From: a bacterium
Lineage (GTDB): Bacteria > Zhuqueibacterota > Zhuqueibacteria > Residuimicrobiales > Residuimicrobiaceae
NCBI GenBank assembly: GCA_029565685.1
Contig: JAKQNR010000035.1
Coordinates: 124,001 to 188,000 of the forward strand
Reading direction: 5' to 3'
DNA length: 64,000 nt
Every line of letters begins with the position of its first letter. The stretch's first letter is position 1. The notes below the pieces were generated by a model that saw only the letters and a list, made by a program, of their open reading frames with translations, ran no database searches and was not told the DNA's origin. Position numbers and translations under genes: made by a program. Shown here piece after piece: positions 8,976 through 17,751 of this stretch.

Positions 8976-9638
8976 TCAGGGAAAGGTTACCTTGTAACGG
9001 TTTGATTCAAAGGCGCTGATCAGCAGCAGACCGGCGAGAAAACCGCCCACATGAGCGAACCAGGCCACGCCGCCGCCGGCTGGGGTGGTGGCGACGCCGC
9101 TGAAAACCTGCATTAAGAACCAGACGCCGAGAACGATCGCCGCCGGAATCTTAAATATTCGATAAATCCAAAAAAAGATCGGTATCAGCACATAAACGTG
9201 CGCCCGGGGAAAACGCAATGCATAGGCGCCCAGCACGCCCGAGATGGCGCCGCTGGCGCCGATCATTGGGATCTCTGAGGCGGGGGCAAAAACATAATGA
9301 GAGGCAAAAGCCAAAACCCCGCAGATCAGATAAAAAAGCAAAAAGCGGACATGGCCGCACAGGGCTTCCACATTATCGCCAAAGATGAATAGATAGAGCA
9401 TGTTTCCGGCCAGATGCATGAATCCGCCGTGTAAAAACATGGAGGTGAAAATGGTCTGCAGTTGCTGCCCCTGGGTGATCCACGCGGGCACCGCGCCCCA
9501 GGTGAACACAAACTCCTCGATCAAGCCGGGAGCCAGGGTGATTTGGCGGAGAAAGACCAGCACGTTGATCGCTATCAGAGCATAGGTTACGACCGGTCGG
9601 CTGATGTGGGGGTTGTCGTCTTTAAGTGGGATCATCAT
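8976..9638 (-). CDS. Rhomboid-family intramembrane serine protease
   Basis: A 220-residue polytopic membrane protein. The catalytic dyad is visible as GASG (Ser129) and AHVGG (His196), and the oxyanion helix as HLAGNMLYLFIFGDNVE. Six or more hydrophobic segments fit the bacterial core; the spacing resembles the group that starts with MIPLKDDNP. Its ATG overlaps the stop codon of the upstream M23 peptidase gene (ATGA), implying translational coupling. Rhomboids cleave single-span membrane proteins; the coupling suggests a role at the cell envelope, but the substrate is unknown. Confidence 0.93.
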   Translation of the reverse strand: MMIPLKDDNPHISRPVVTYALIAINVLVFLRQITLAPGLIEEFVFTWGAVPAWITQGQQLQTIFTSMFLHGGFMHLAGNMLYLFIFGDNVEALCGHVRFLLFYLICGVLAFASHYVFAPASEIPMIGASGAISGVLGAYALRFPRAHVYVLIPIFFWIYRIFKIPAAIVLGVWFLMQVFSGVATTPAGGGVAWFAHVGGFLAGLLLISAFESNRYKVTFP

Positions 9639-11722
9639 TTCACCCAAAAGTTTGCGGATTTGCGGCTGCGATTGCCGCAGCGATCGCTGACCCGGCATTC
9701 AAATTCATGACGTCCGGGGGAGAGGGCGCGTTTAACCTGATAACGCAGCGCCTCGTCCTCCGGATCATATTCGGCGATGACCTTGCGGCCGTCCAATAAT
9801 AGCTGCAGCTGTTCCTCGGAACCCATGCCGGCGACCTCATCCTTGAACAGCGCGGTGAGCAGGGGCGTGCGATCCGTGACCTGAGCGCCCGGCGCCGGGG
9901 ACATAGACAGGATGGCCGGCGGCTGCAGATCGCGAATCAGAACAAAAGAGCCCAGCCGCGCAGCGCTCCCGAAGACCAGGGATTGGCCCTGATCCAGCTC
10001 CCGGCCGATGAAGTTCCATTCATTCTTGCTGCGCGCTTTGAGATAAAGGCCAACGCCGCGCCGACTGGTGTCCGTTGCGTTCGTACGGATGGCCAGAGTG
10101 ATTTTGTCCGCCAGGGCCACGTCCTCCGGCTCCACCACATAAACCGGTGAAACCATATCGTAGCGCGGCCGTCCGCTTGCCTCTGAGACGCTGATGCGCA
10201 CGAAAAGAGGCTTGAACAGCGACGAGGAGGTGAACTCTATCCGGCAGCGGCCGTCCTCGCTTTCAACCGTTTGCGCCGAACCGGCGGCCACCGTATGATG
10301 ATATAGCCGTTTGACCGCCAGCGGCCTGGATGAGGAATCATCCGCACGGCGAAGTTGCAGCTCCAACGGCGAAGGCTGACCCTGGTTAAGGGGCCAGCCG
10401 GCTAGATAGCAGTTGGGCCCTTTGCGCTCCAGCCGAATGCACTGTCGCGTCAGCGGCGAGGAGCGGCCCTCCAGCAGCACCCCTCCCTGCGGCTCGTTAG
10501 AAAAAGTGAATTCCAGTCGGCAATAGTCATCATAATACTCCACCTGCATATTGACCTTCAGAGAATCGTCCGACGCAGAGGCTGTTCCTTCCGTCTTCGC
10601 TGGGCTGTTTCGTTCAGCCAGCAACTCTCCGGTCACGATGCTCTGATTGCCCCAGTAATCCTCGGCTTCAATGCGAAAGGGGTGGCTGCCCATGGGCAGG
10701 TTCACCACGCCGGCAGGCCGACGCCAATCCAAGCCCAGCTTTTCCAGAATGGCATAAAACCACCCGGTCATTGGAACCGGCTCATCAAAAGCCGCTACGC
10801 CGCCATAGAGCTCGCTGGTCTGATAAAAATCCAACTCATTGCCGTGATCGCGAAAGAGTTTGTAGAAAAAGCCCTTTCCCTTGGCCAGCAGGCGATAATC
10901 GCGGTCCAGGTTCGCCTGCGGATTATCGTCATATCTGAAACGGTCGTACTTGGCTGAAAACAGCTCCTGATCTCCGATCCACAAACGGTTGCGATAGGTG
11001 CCGAATTCATTAGGGCCGCCCTCCATCTGATCATAAGCGTCCAGTCCAAAAGCGATCATTCCTCTCACACGGATGGGCTGTTCCACCTGATAGCGTCCAG
11101 GGGATACTTGGCGGGGCTGCACCAGCCATGGCCGTAGATCGCCCTGCACGCGCGAATCAGCCGATAAAGGGGTCACGGAAATTTTCTGCACAATGGGCGC
11201 CACCCTGTCGCTCACAACATAGCCTCGGGTAAAGGGGTTGATCGGCCGCGAGGCCTTGTCGCGCAGTTCAAAATGCAAATGGGGATAGCCGACGCCGCTT
11301 TCGCCGGTGTAGCCGATAAGATCTCCCTTTTGCAGCGGAAATTGATCCTGAGCGGGGAATAGGGTAATTGAATAACGGCCGAGGGCCTCTTGCTTGCGTT
11401 CCACAGCCTCCTGGATCGCGGGAGCGAAACCCGACAGATGCGCATAAACCGCGGTTTCGCCGGTGTCCAGCGTCTGGTACAGAACGCGGCCATAGCCAAA
11501 GGGCGAAACCTGAATGCGTGAGAGATAGCCGGAGCGAATGGCGAACACCTTATAACCGCTGCGGCCCCATGTTTTCACATCAATGCCTGCATGAAAGCGG
11601 TTTTCACGCGATTCGGCGAACGAAGAGGTCAGCACCTTGCCGGCATCGGTCGGCCAAAGATAGTCCTGGCCTACGGCCTGTCGGATCAACAACAAACCGA
11701 TAAATAGAGATCGGATCCTCAT
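9635..11722 (-). CDS. Secreted M23 (LytM-type) peptidase with long C-terminal beta-rich region
   Basis: A 695-residue protein with a signal peptide (MRIRSLFIGLLLIRQAVG). The LytM domain follows directly: FHAGIDV supplies the first zinc His and Asp, and GVGYPHLHFELR the HxH pair, so the zinc site is complete. The rest, about 500 residues, looks like tandem beta-sandwich modules (MGSHPFRIEAEDYWGN; CRVSDRCGN) of unrecognised type. The N-terminal position of the catalytic domain is unusual; most M23 proteins carry it at the end. The gene follows the GT4 gene by 25 bases and overlaps the rhomboid gene, so it belongs to the exopolysaccharide block. It likely trims peptidoglycan. Confidence 0.9.
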   Translation of the reverse strand: MRIRSLFIGLLLIRQAVGQDYLWPTDAGKVLTSSFAESRENRFHAGIDVKTWGRSGYKVFAIRSGYLSRIQVSPFGYGRVLYQTLDTGETAVYAHLSGFAPAIQEAVERKQEALGRYSITLFPAQDQFPLQKGDLIGYTGESGVGYPHLHFELRDKASRPINPFTRGYVVSDRVAPIVQKISVTPLSADSRVQGDLRPWLVQPRQVSPGRYQVEQPIRVRGMIAFGLDAYDQMEGGPNEFGTYRNRLWIGDQELFSAKYDRFRYDDNPQANLDRDYRLLAKGKGFFYKLFRDHGNELDFYQTSELYGGVAAFDEPVPMTGWFYAILEKLGLDWRRPAGVVNLPMGSHPFRIEAEDYWGNQSIVTGELLAERNSPAKTEGTASASDDSLKVNMQVEYYDDYCRLEFTFSNEPQGGVLLEGRSSPLTRQCIRLERKGPNCYLAGWPLNQGQPSPLELQLRRADDSSSRPLAVKRLYHHTVAAGSAQTVESEDGRCRIEFTSSSLFKPLFVRISVSEASGRPRYDMVSPVYVVEPEDVALADKITLAIRTNATDTSRRGVGLYLKARSKNEWNFIGRELDQGQSLVFGSAARLGSFVLIRDLQPPAILSMSPAPGAQVTDRTPLLTALFKDEVAGMGSEEQLQLLLDGRKVIAEYDPEDEALRYQVKRALSPGRHEFECRVSDRCGNRSRKSANFWVK

Positions 11723-11747
11723 GGCTCTCCGTGATGAGTGAGATCAG

Positions 11748-13013
11748 CTAGAGTGCATCCAGCACGGCGGCCAGCTGCTCGGTCTGCCGGCGGCGATTGT
11801 AGCGATTGATGAAATCGTTTTGGGGCTTGAACCACGAATGCTGATTTTGCGCCAGTGCACTCATGGCCTCCGCGCATTCGACCGGATCATCGGGCGCGCA
11901 CAGCCGGGCGGCGCCGCTTTTCAGCAACACATCGGCCGTGTCAGGCACATCGGTCAACGCCAGAATAGGTTTTCCGGAGGCCAGATACTCCCATGTTTTG
12001 CCCGGAATAAAATGGGCGTTGTCGGCGCCGCGGGCCACCAGCAGCAGCGCCTGGCTGTTCATGAGCCGCTGCAGCGCCTCGCGGTGGTTTTGATATCCGC
12101 AATGGCACACATGATCAGCCAAGCCCAGATCAGCCACCTGTTGGCTCAGCTTTCCCGTGACATCCAATCCAACGAACAAAAGACGGATGCGCTCATACAC
12201 AGCCGGTGTCTTTCGCCTGATCCGCTCCAATGCCTGCAGCACCACCCTAGGATCACTGAAGCGGGTGATGGAACCGCAATGACAAAAGGTAAAGAAGGGA
12301 TCAGCGGCCTGACTGGACGGAAAATCCTCTGGATCAAAACCATTGGGAATCAGATGGATTTTCTCCGACCTGGCAAAAGAATCTTTCAGTTGGTCGGCGA
12401 TGCCCTGGCTCACCGTCAGCACTGCATCAGCCTGCTTCAGCACGGCTCGTTGCAGCCATCGATTCCATCTGCGATGAACGCGGGTGGGTTCGCGCACGAC
12501 CACGCCGCCTGCCCAGCTGTCGCGGAAATCCGCCACCCATTTCAATCCAGTCCGGCGGGCGATGCGCCGGCCGATCAGATGCACGGAATGCGGCGGTGAG
12601 GTGGTGTACAGCGCATCGAACGATTCCTCCTGCAACAACCGTTGAATCCGAGCCAGCAGAGGCCGTTTCCAGAGAATTTTGCTGTCCGGCATCAGCCAGA
12701 ACGCCATGGTCTGTTCCAGTACCCGGCGCGCGCTCGATGGGGCTTCGACACGAACAACCGATGCCGAAGGGATTGCCGGCCTGTATTTCTGCCACAGCCG
12801 TTGCGGATCATAAGATTCCGTACGAATGATGCGTATGGAATTGAGCTCGCGCAACAGCTCCGGATCCTGGGCCCAGTAGGCGATGGGTTCCACCGTTACC
12901 ACCGTCGGTTGCCAGCCATAGAGCTGCAGATATTTGGCGAATTTGGCTGGACGCTGCACACCGCCCATTCCCAGAGGGGGAAAGTAATAACAGAGCATCA
13001 GCAGTTTTTTCAT
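11748..13013 (-). CDS. Glycosyltransferase family 4
   Basis: A 421-residue GT-B enzyme. The N-terminal domain begins MKKLLMLCYYFPPLGMGGVQR, the glycine loop of the acceptor side. The C-terminal donor site has LIPNGFD, FCHCGSITRFSDP and FIPGKTWEYLASGKPILAL, matching the GT4 E-x7-E region in relaxed form. The reading frame is open further upstream, but only through the neighbouring epimerase gene in another frame; the ATG at 13013 lies one base after that gene's TGA, so coupling is certain. It probably adds one sugar to the polymer modified by the adjacent C5-epimerase. Donor and linkage cannot be read from sequence. Confidence 0.92.
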   Translation of the reverse strand: MKKLLMLCYYFPPLGMGGVQRPAKFAKYLQLYGWQPTVVTVEPIAYWAQDPELLRELNSIRIIRTESYDPQRLWQKYRPAIPSASVVRVEAPSSARRVLEQTMAFWLMPDSKILWKRPLLARIQRLLQEESFDALYTTSPPHSVHLIGRRIARRTGLKWVADFRDSWAGGVVVREPTRVHRRWNRWLQRAVLKQADAVLTVSQGIADQLKDSFARSEKIHLIPNGFDPEDFPSSQAADPFFTFCHCGSITRFSDPRVVLQALERIRRKTPAVYERIRLLFVGLDVTGKLSQQVADLGLADHVCHCGYQNHREALQRLMNSQALLLVARGADNAHFIPGKTWEYLASGKPILALTDVPDTADVLLKSGAARLCAPDDPVECAEAMSALAQNQHSWFKPQNDFINRYNRRRQTEQLAAVLDAL

Positions 13014-13014
13014 C

Positions 13015-13878
13015 TCAAATCCGCGCTTTTTCCTGCACTTTGGCCGCAAGCCAACGCAGAGAACACCAGGGGCTTTTGAGCATCGTTTTCCACCGCAAGG
13101 CCACCTGCTCCAGCTGCTGCGCCTCGAACAAAGCGCCCAGCAAACGCATCTGCCGAATGTGCACTTGATGATACATGCGCGAGGCGAGACGCCGGCTGGG
13201 GTGAAGATCATACAGGGTCCAATAGCCCACATCCCAGTTCCGCCAGGCTTGCACACAGGTCTGCAGCCCTGCCTCGACCCGTTGCCGGTCTTGGGGCTGC
13301 CGGCTCCAGCAGGCATAATCGTACAGGCCGAGCAGGCTAAAGATGTGGCCGTTCAGCACATGGCTGGCCGGTTGCGTGGGATATTCTTCGAACACCTCGT
13401 GACCGGAAAGAAGAGTATCAACCACGCCCTGCTCCGCCACAGACCGATCGAAGACCTGGCGCGCCGCTTGCGCAGCGGCAAGGCAGGCGTCCCGTTCCTG
13501 CCAAAAGCTGCAGCGCAGCAGAAGCGAAATCGCCTCGCCCTGGGCCATGGCAGACATCCACGGCGCCCGCAGACCATAAAAAGGCAGATCGAGATCATAC
13601 AGCCAAACCAGTGCGCCGTCCGGCTGTGAGGCGCCGTTTTCGCGCAACCAGCGGCAGCAGATCAGCGCCCGGCTTTTGCAGGCAGGGTCCTTGGTCTGAT
13701 AAAAACGCTGGGATTGAACAAGGCCATACTGAGCGATGGTGATGGGATTATAATACCACCCGATGACAGAATCCAGCACCCGGGGAAGTCCCTGCTCATC
13801 GAAAGAATAAGCGGAAAAATCTTCCAGACCGGTCCAATCGAAAGGATATCGGTCCAGCAAACGATAGGAAGCGGGCAT
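13015..13878 (-). CDS. D-glucuronyl C5-epimerase C-terminal domain protein
   Basis: A 287-residue protein made almost entirely of the (alpha/alpha) barrel found at the C-terminus of heparosan N-sulfate-glucuronate 5-epimerases. Family motifs in order are NPITIAQYGL, APWMSAMAQGEAISLLLR, FEEYPTQPASHVLNGHIFSL, GYWTLYDLHP and YHQVHIRQMRLL. Animal enzymes convert D-glucuronate to L-iduronate in heparan sulfate. Bacterial stand-alone versions are widespread but mostly untested. Tyr and Arg positions needed for catalysis cannot be confirmed without alignment. Its position between a GT4 gene and a heparinase-like gene suggests a uronic-acid-containing surface polymer. Confidence 0.85.
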   Translation of the reverse strand: MPASYRLLDRYPFDWTGLEDFSAYSFDEQGLPRVLDSVIGWYYNPITIAQYGLVQSQRFYQTKDPACKSRALICCRWLRENGASQPDGALVWLYDLDLPFYGLRAPWMSAMAQGEAISLLLRCSFWQERDACLAAAQAARQVFDRSVAEQGVVDTLLSGHEVFEEYPTQPASHVLNGHIFSLLGLYDYACWSRQPQDRQRVEAGLQTCVQAWRNWDVGYWTLYDLHPSRRLASRMYHQVHIRQMRLLGALFEAQQLEQVALRWKTMLKSPWCSLRWLAAKVQEKARI

Positions 13879-13902
13879 AATGATTTAAAATACGGAAAAT
13901 AT

Positions 13903-14691
13903 TTATTCGGTGCAAGGGGACTTTGGCGGCTGCAGCAGATAATCGGTTTTCACTTTGGTCATGCTGAAAAAGATGTTGTCCCTGAGGCCGGGATGCTCGG
14001 CTTCCAGCTGATTCAGCCAGTGTTTGATGATCTGGCGCTGCGACCGGCCGTCTGTAGGACATTGCTGGGAAAAACAGGGGATGGCGAATTCAGCGGCGAA
14101 TTGTTTGATCAGCGCTTCTTCGACAAAGACCAGAGGCCGAAGCAGGTGAAAACGGCCGTTCTTGATTCTGAGCATCGGCGGGCTGGTGCTGATCTCGCGG
14201 CCGAAAAACATGTTGATCAACAGCGTCTCCACCAGATCGTCTTTGTGGTGGCCCAGGACGATCTTGTTGCAGCCTAGCCGCTCAGCGGTTTCAAAGAGAT
14301 GTTTGCGGCGAATGCGGGAGCAGAGAAAACAGGGGTTTTCAGTGTTGTGGCGGCTGTGGGCGTAGGGACCGATCTGCGTGGCGACCAGGTGGATGGGCAC
14401 TGTGCAGCTTTGCGCGTACTGCTTGATCCGTCGGCAGCGCTCCTCAGCCCCGTCGGCGAAACCCAGGTCAATGTAAACCGCTGTCAGCTGCATATCCGCT
14501 GCGTACACCTGGCGCCGTTGGGCCAGCAGGCTGAGCAGCGACATCGAATCCGCGCCGCCCGAAACCGCAACCAGAGTGCGGTCTCCCTGCTGAAACATTT
14601 TGTACTCCCAGACTGCTTTGTCCAGACGCGCAAAAAGGCTGCGCAGGATTTCATGCCGATCCAGCCGTCCACGGCGGCTGCTAGGGTTCAT
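13903..14691 (-). CDS. PP-loop ATPase, TtcA-like tRNA 2-thiocytidine synthetase
   Basis: A 262-residue PP-loop protein. SGGADS (44-49) is the ATP-pyrophosphatase loop, HHKDDLVETLL a second nucleotide motif, and C121-x2-C124 in ENPCFLCSRIRR the Fe-S pair of the TtcA family. The usual third-Cys region (PC-x2-CGSQ) is altered to PCFSQQCPTDGRSQRQ (C206, C211), with wider Cys spacing. TtcA thiolates C32 of some tRNAs. Its start overlaps the 3' end of the TPR gene by 11 bases, tying it to the exopolysaccharide block. That placement is odd for a housekeeping tRNA enzyme, and a non-tRNA substrate is possible. Confidence 0.82.
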   Translation of the reverse strand: MNPSSRRGRLDRHEILRSLFARLDKAVWEYKMFQQGDRTLVAVSGGADSMSLLSLLAQRRQVYAADMQLTAVYIDLGFADGAEERCRRIKQYAQSCTVPIHLVATQIGPYAHSRHNTENPCFLCSRIRRKHLFETAERLGCNKIVLGHHKDDLVETLLINMFFGREISTSPPMLRIKNGRFHLLRPLVFVEEALIKQFAAEFAIPCFSQQCPTDGRSQRQIIKHWLNQLEAEHPGLRDNIFFSMTKVKTDYLLQPPKSPCTE

Positions 14692-16822
14692 CGGAAGAGC
14701 CCTTGATGGTGTGAATATCTCCGATCAGAGATTCCAGTTTACGCATGAACTCTTGTTCTTTTTCCACATCCCCGCTCAGGGTGCCGCCGGCCATGGCCAG
14801 AGCCTGCTTCAATTCAGTATATCCGGTCTTCAAGCGGCCTTCTTTTAAATGAGCCAGTCCTTTCGCGTAGAGGATGGCGGCCTGCTCTTTTTTATTCTGC
14901 AGCAGTTCGGCCATAGTCATGGCCCGGTCGTACCGGCTCTGCACTTCATCCCACGATTGCGTCCGAAGCGCCACTTCAGCCAGATTGGTGTTGCAGAGAA
15001 CCGTGATGCTGGTGTCCTGTTTTGATTCTGCGATCTGCAGGGCGGCCAGATAATGGCTTCTAGCCTCGTCGGGACGGTCCAGATGTTGTTTGATCGTGCC
15101 CAGGTTGATATCGGTGCGCGCCATGGCCAGCGAATCGCCGAGCATTTCAAAAAAGTCCATGGCCTTTTGCAGGTTTTCCAGAGCCAGTTGATACTGTCCT
15201 TCGTGCATATAGGTGACGCCGATCTGAAAATAGGCGCGGGCCATGGCCGGCTCGCTGTGCATCTCACGGGCGGCCAGCAGATAGGCGTCAAAATGTTTCA
15301 TGGCTTCGCGGGAATTCGACTGGCCACGCTCCATATGACCGAGGTGATCGTAAATCTTGGCTGCATCATAGGAGCGATGCAGCTGATCATACAGCGCCGC
15401 GGCTTTGAGATAAACCGCTCTGGCCTCTTGCGACTGCTGATCCAGTTCGTACAGCATGGCGATTTTATAAGTGGCGTCAGCCATAGAACTGCTGTCGCCG
15501 ATACTCTCGAAAGCCTGCACCGCCCGGGCGAACTCGCGCCGGCTTGACGGGTGTTTTTTCAACCGGCTGAACAGCACAGCGCGGCGCCAGCGGCTCAAGG
15601 CGGCTCCATCCAGGGCATGATCCAGCGTCAACAAAGTATCCGCCTGCTTAAAAGCGGCCAGCGCCTCCTCATCCCTGCCGCAGTGTTCGAACAGAGCGGC
15701 CTGATTAAGATAAAGCCAGCCCTTTTGTCGCAGCGGTTTGACCGATTCGATGAGCCGCTCATAAAGCTTGAGCACATAGACCAGAGAGTCCATTGGCATT
15801 CGGGACAGATTTCTGCCCGCCCTGATGGCAAAAGCGGTCCACAGAGAAACATGATTTTCCAACAGGGGATTTCCTTTTTCCAGCAGCGTGGTTCCTTCGA
15901 GAAATGTCAGGCTGTTAGAAAGATGCTGGAAGAGCGCCGCGTTCACATAGGGTAATTCTGATTCCGTTATTCCAGATGTATCGCAATGAAGATCCGCGTC
16001 ATCCGGCAACAGCGGCAGTTGCCAGGAGACCACCGGCAATTGCCGTTGGTCCGGCCGCATCAATAAAACAGCCCGCACTGTTTCAGACCCGGCTGCCAAG
16101 GGCTCCAGCGCCATGATCAAGGCAGCGCCTCGCTCCTTTGCTGCGTCTAAAGCCCGGCGGCAAAAGGGGTTATTCAGAGGAGACTCGGTGAGGGCAACCT
16201 TGACCGGCTCTTCGCCATTGAGATCCAGGTTCGACAGGTAGCGCGCCACCTGAGCGGAATAGGCGGAATCAGCCAACGAATCGGAAAAGACCATCAAGCC
16301 CTTGTCGGTCTCATTAAAGGGAAAGCCGAAGAGCTGATGTTTTTCGATGGTCTGCAGCAGCAGATTTTGCAGGGCGGTCGCAAGAGTTTGGTTCTGAAGC
16401 GGGGTGGGCTGCTTTTTCGGCATCCGCACCTCGGTGGCGCCGAGCAGGATGCCTTCGGGAAAACTCTTGGTCTCCAGCCAAATCCGCAGGGTGTCCAGTT
16501 TCATCACCGCCTGGTAGCTGAGAACGACATCGAGATTGAGCAGGCGATCCGCCTGCAACAGACTCACGGGTTCGTACTCTTGAAAAAACTGCGCGGACAG
16601 ATAGTCGCCGACCTGTGCGCGCACCGAATCTGCAGGGACCCACTGCACCCCCTCCTGCTCGCGCATCATGGCGCGCAGGCGCGGCAGTACGTTATAGGGA
16701 TCCTGCGGCGCTGCAGCGATGGATCTGCTCTGACTGGCAATTGTAAAGCGCAGGGCAGCCCAACCGCAGGCCGCTTGAAGCAGAATGACAAGCAGGATGA
16801 AAGGACGGAAATTGTTCTTCAT
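14681..16822 (-). CDS. Exported TPR-repeat protein
   Basis: A 713-residue protein. The ATG at 16822 (MKNNFRPFILLVILLQAACG) gives a signal peptide or lipoprotein-like N-terminus; a GTG 13 codons upstream would bury it. Residues about 25-300 form an alpha/beta region reminiscent of CsgG-type or ABC-substrate-like sensing modules (LNLDVVLSYQAV, VKVALTESPLNNPFCRRALD), not firmly assigned. The second half is tandem TPRs (ALENLQKAMDFFEMLGDS, LGTIKQHLDRPDEARSHYL). It probably scaffolds envelope proteins. Located between the pseudo-kinase and the TtcA-like gene. Confidence 0.8.
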   Translation of the reverse strand: MKNNFRPFILLVILLQAACGWAALRFTIASQSRSIAAAPQDPYNVLPRLRAMMREQEGVQWVPADSVRAQVGDYLSAQFFQEYEPVSLLQADRLLNLDVVLSYQAVMKLDTLRIWLETKSFPEGILLGATEVRMPKKQPTPLQNQTLATALQNLLLQTIEKHQLFGFPFNETDKGLMVFSDSLADSAYSAQVARYLSNLDLNGEEPVKVALTESPLNNPFCRRALDAAKERGAALIMALEPLAAGSETVRAVLLMRPDQRQLPVVSWQLPLLPDDADLHCDTSGITESELPYVNAALFQHLSNSLTFLEGTTLLEKGNPLLENHVSLWTAFAIRAGRNLSRMPMDSLVYVLKLYERLIESVKPLRQKGWLYLNQAALFEHCGRDEEALAAFKQADTLLTLDHALDGAALSRWRRAVLFSRLKKHPSSRREFARAVQAFESIGDSSSMADATYKIAMLYELDQQSQEARAVYLKAAALYDQLHRSYDAAKIYDHLGHMERGQSNSREAMKHFDAYLLAAREMHSEPAMARAYFQIGVTYMHEGQYQLALENLQKAMDFFEMLGDSLAMARTDINLGTIKQHLDRPDEARSHYLAALQIAESKQDTSITVLCNTNLAEVALRTQSWDEVQSRYDRAMTMAELLQNKKEQAAILYAKGLAHLKEGRLKTGYTELKQALAMAGGTLSGDVEKEQEFMRKLESLIGDIHTIKGSSDEP

Positions 16823-16947
16823 ATCGATACGCTCATGATGTGATGCCTGTGGCCGGTGCACAGAACGACAACCGGCGTTGCTGAAATCCCTGGGCGCCTG
16901 ATCGACGCAGGCCTGTGCATGCTTCTGCGGCTGCGGAAATCGCTGCG

Positions 16948-17751
16948 CTAAGAGATGGGCAGCATGATGCTCAGGCGCGTGCCGTTGGGCGCCAGGGCGA
17001 TGAACTCAATGGGCTGTTCCCGGCTGTATAATTGCTGCAATTGCCGCGCCAGCTGGCGCATACGGCCGTCGTGCATCATCTTTTGCAGCGAGCCTTCTTC
17101 CATCGGCCGGCTGGCGGTTTCGCTGATCTCGATGATCAGATGGCCCAGTTCCTTGCGCGCCGAAAGGATGACATGACTGGGGGCGGCGGCGGATTCGATG
17201 CCATACTGGATGGCGTTCTCGATCAACGGCAACAAAAATAGACTCGGCACCTGATGCTCGAGACAGTCGGCGGAAACGTCTTTAACCACCTGCAGGCGAC
17301 GGCCCAGGCGGATTTTTTCCAAATTCAAAAAGAGCTCTGCGCAGCGCACCTCCTGAGTCAGCAACGTGAACGGCTGGCGGTACATTTCGACCGCCATGCG
17401 CAAGAGCTCGCCCAACTGTTCGATGGTCTGCCGCGCCAGGTCTACATTGCTCAGCGTCAACGCTGTAATGTTGTGCAAAGTATGCGAAATAAAAATCTGC
17501 GAAATCTGCCAGGGCCAGAGTTGACCGGGCTCTCCGTCGGAGACGTGCAGGTCTTTGACGCGCTGCATCACATGCCATCGTTTAACCCCAAAATGCCAGA
17601 CGATCATACCAGCTGTCCAGGCGCTGCCGACCCCACACATAATCCATAGAGAACCGTTCTTCCACCCCGACGCGCCGAAACAAACCAGAGACACAAGCAG
17701 TCCCGTGGCCACGGCGATCAGCAATGAAAGCATCAAGGTTTGACGCTTCAT
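16948..17751 (-). CDS. LytS/YehU-type histidine-kinase-like protein, apparently degenerate
   Basis: A 267-residue membrane protein with two N-terminal TM helices and a His_kinase (LytS) module. Homology is clear from NVDLARQTIEQLGELLRMAV, FLNLEKIRLGRRLQV and the N-box LLPLIENAIQYGIES (Asn179). In the H-box, where LytS proteins read QINPHFLFNTLN, this one reads QISQIFISHTLH (82-93), so Ile86 replaces the phospho-acceptor His. The ATP-lid DNGPG motif is also absent (ISETASRP near 210). It is therefore probably a pseudo-kinase. Its start overlaps the heparinase-like gene stop (ATGA), and no LytTR regulator is nearby. His90 or His93 could be alternative acceptors, which lowers certainty. Confidence 0.8.
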   Translation of the reverse strand: MKRQTLMLSLLIAVATGLLVSLVCFGASGWKNGSLWIMCGVGSAWTAGMIVWHFGVKRWHVMQRVKDLHVSDGEPGQLWPWQISQIFISHTLHNITALTLSNVDLARQTIEQLGELLRMAVEMYRQPFTLLTQEVRCAELFLNLEKIRLGRRLQVVKDVSADCLEHQVPSLFLLPLIENAIQYGIESAAAPSHVILSARKELGHLIIEISETASRPMEEGSLQKMMHDGRMRQLARQLQQLYSREQPIEFIALAPNGTRLSIMLPIS

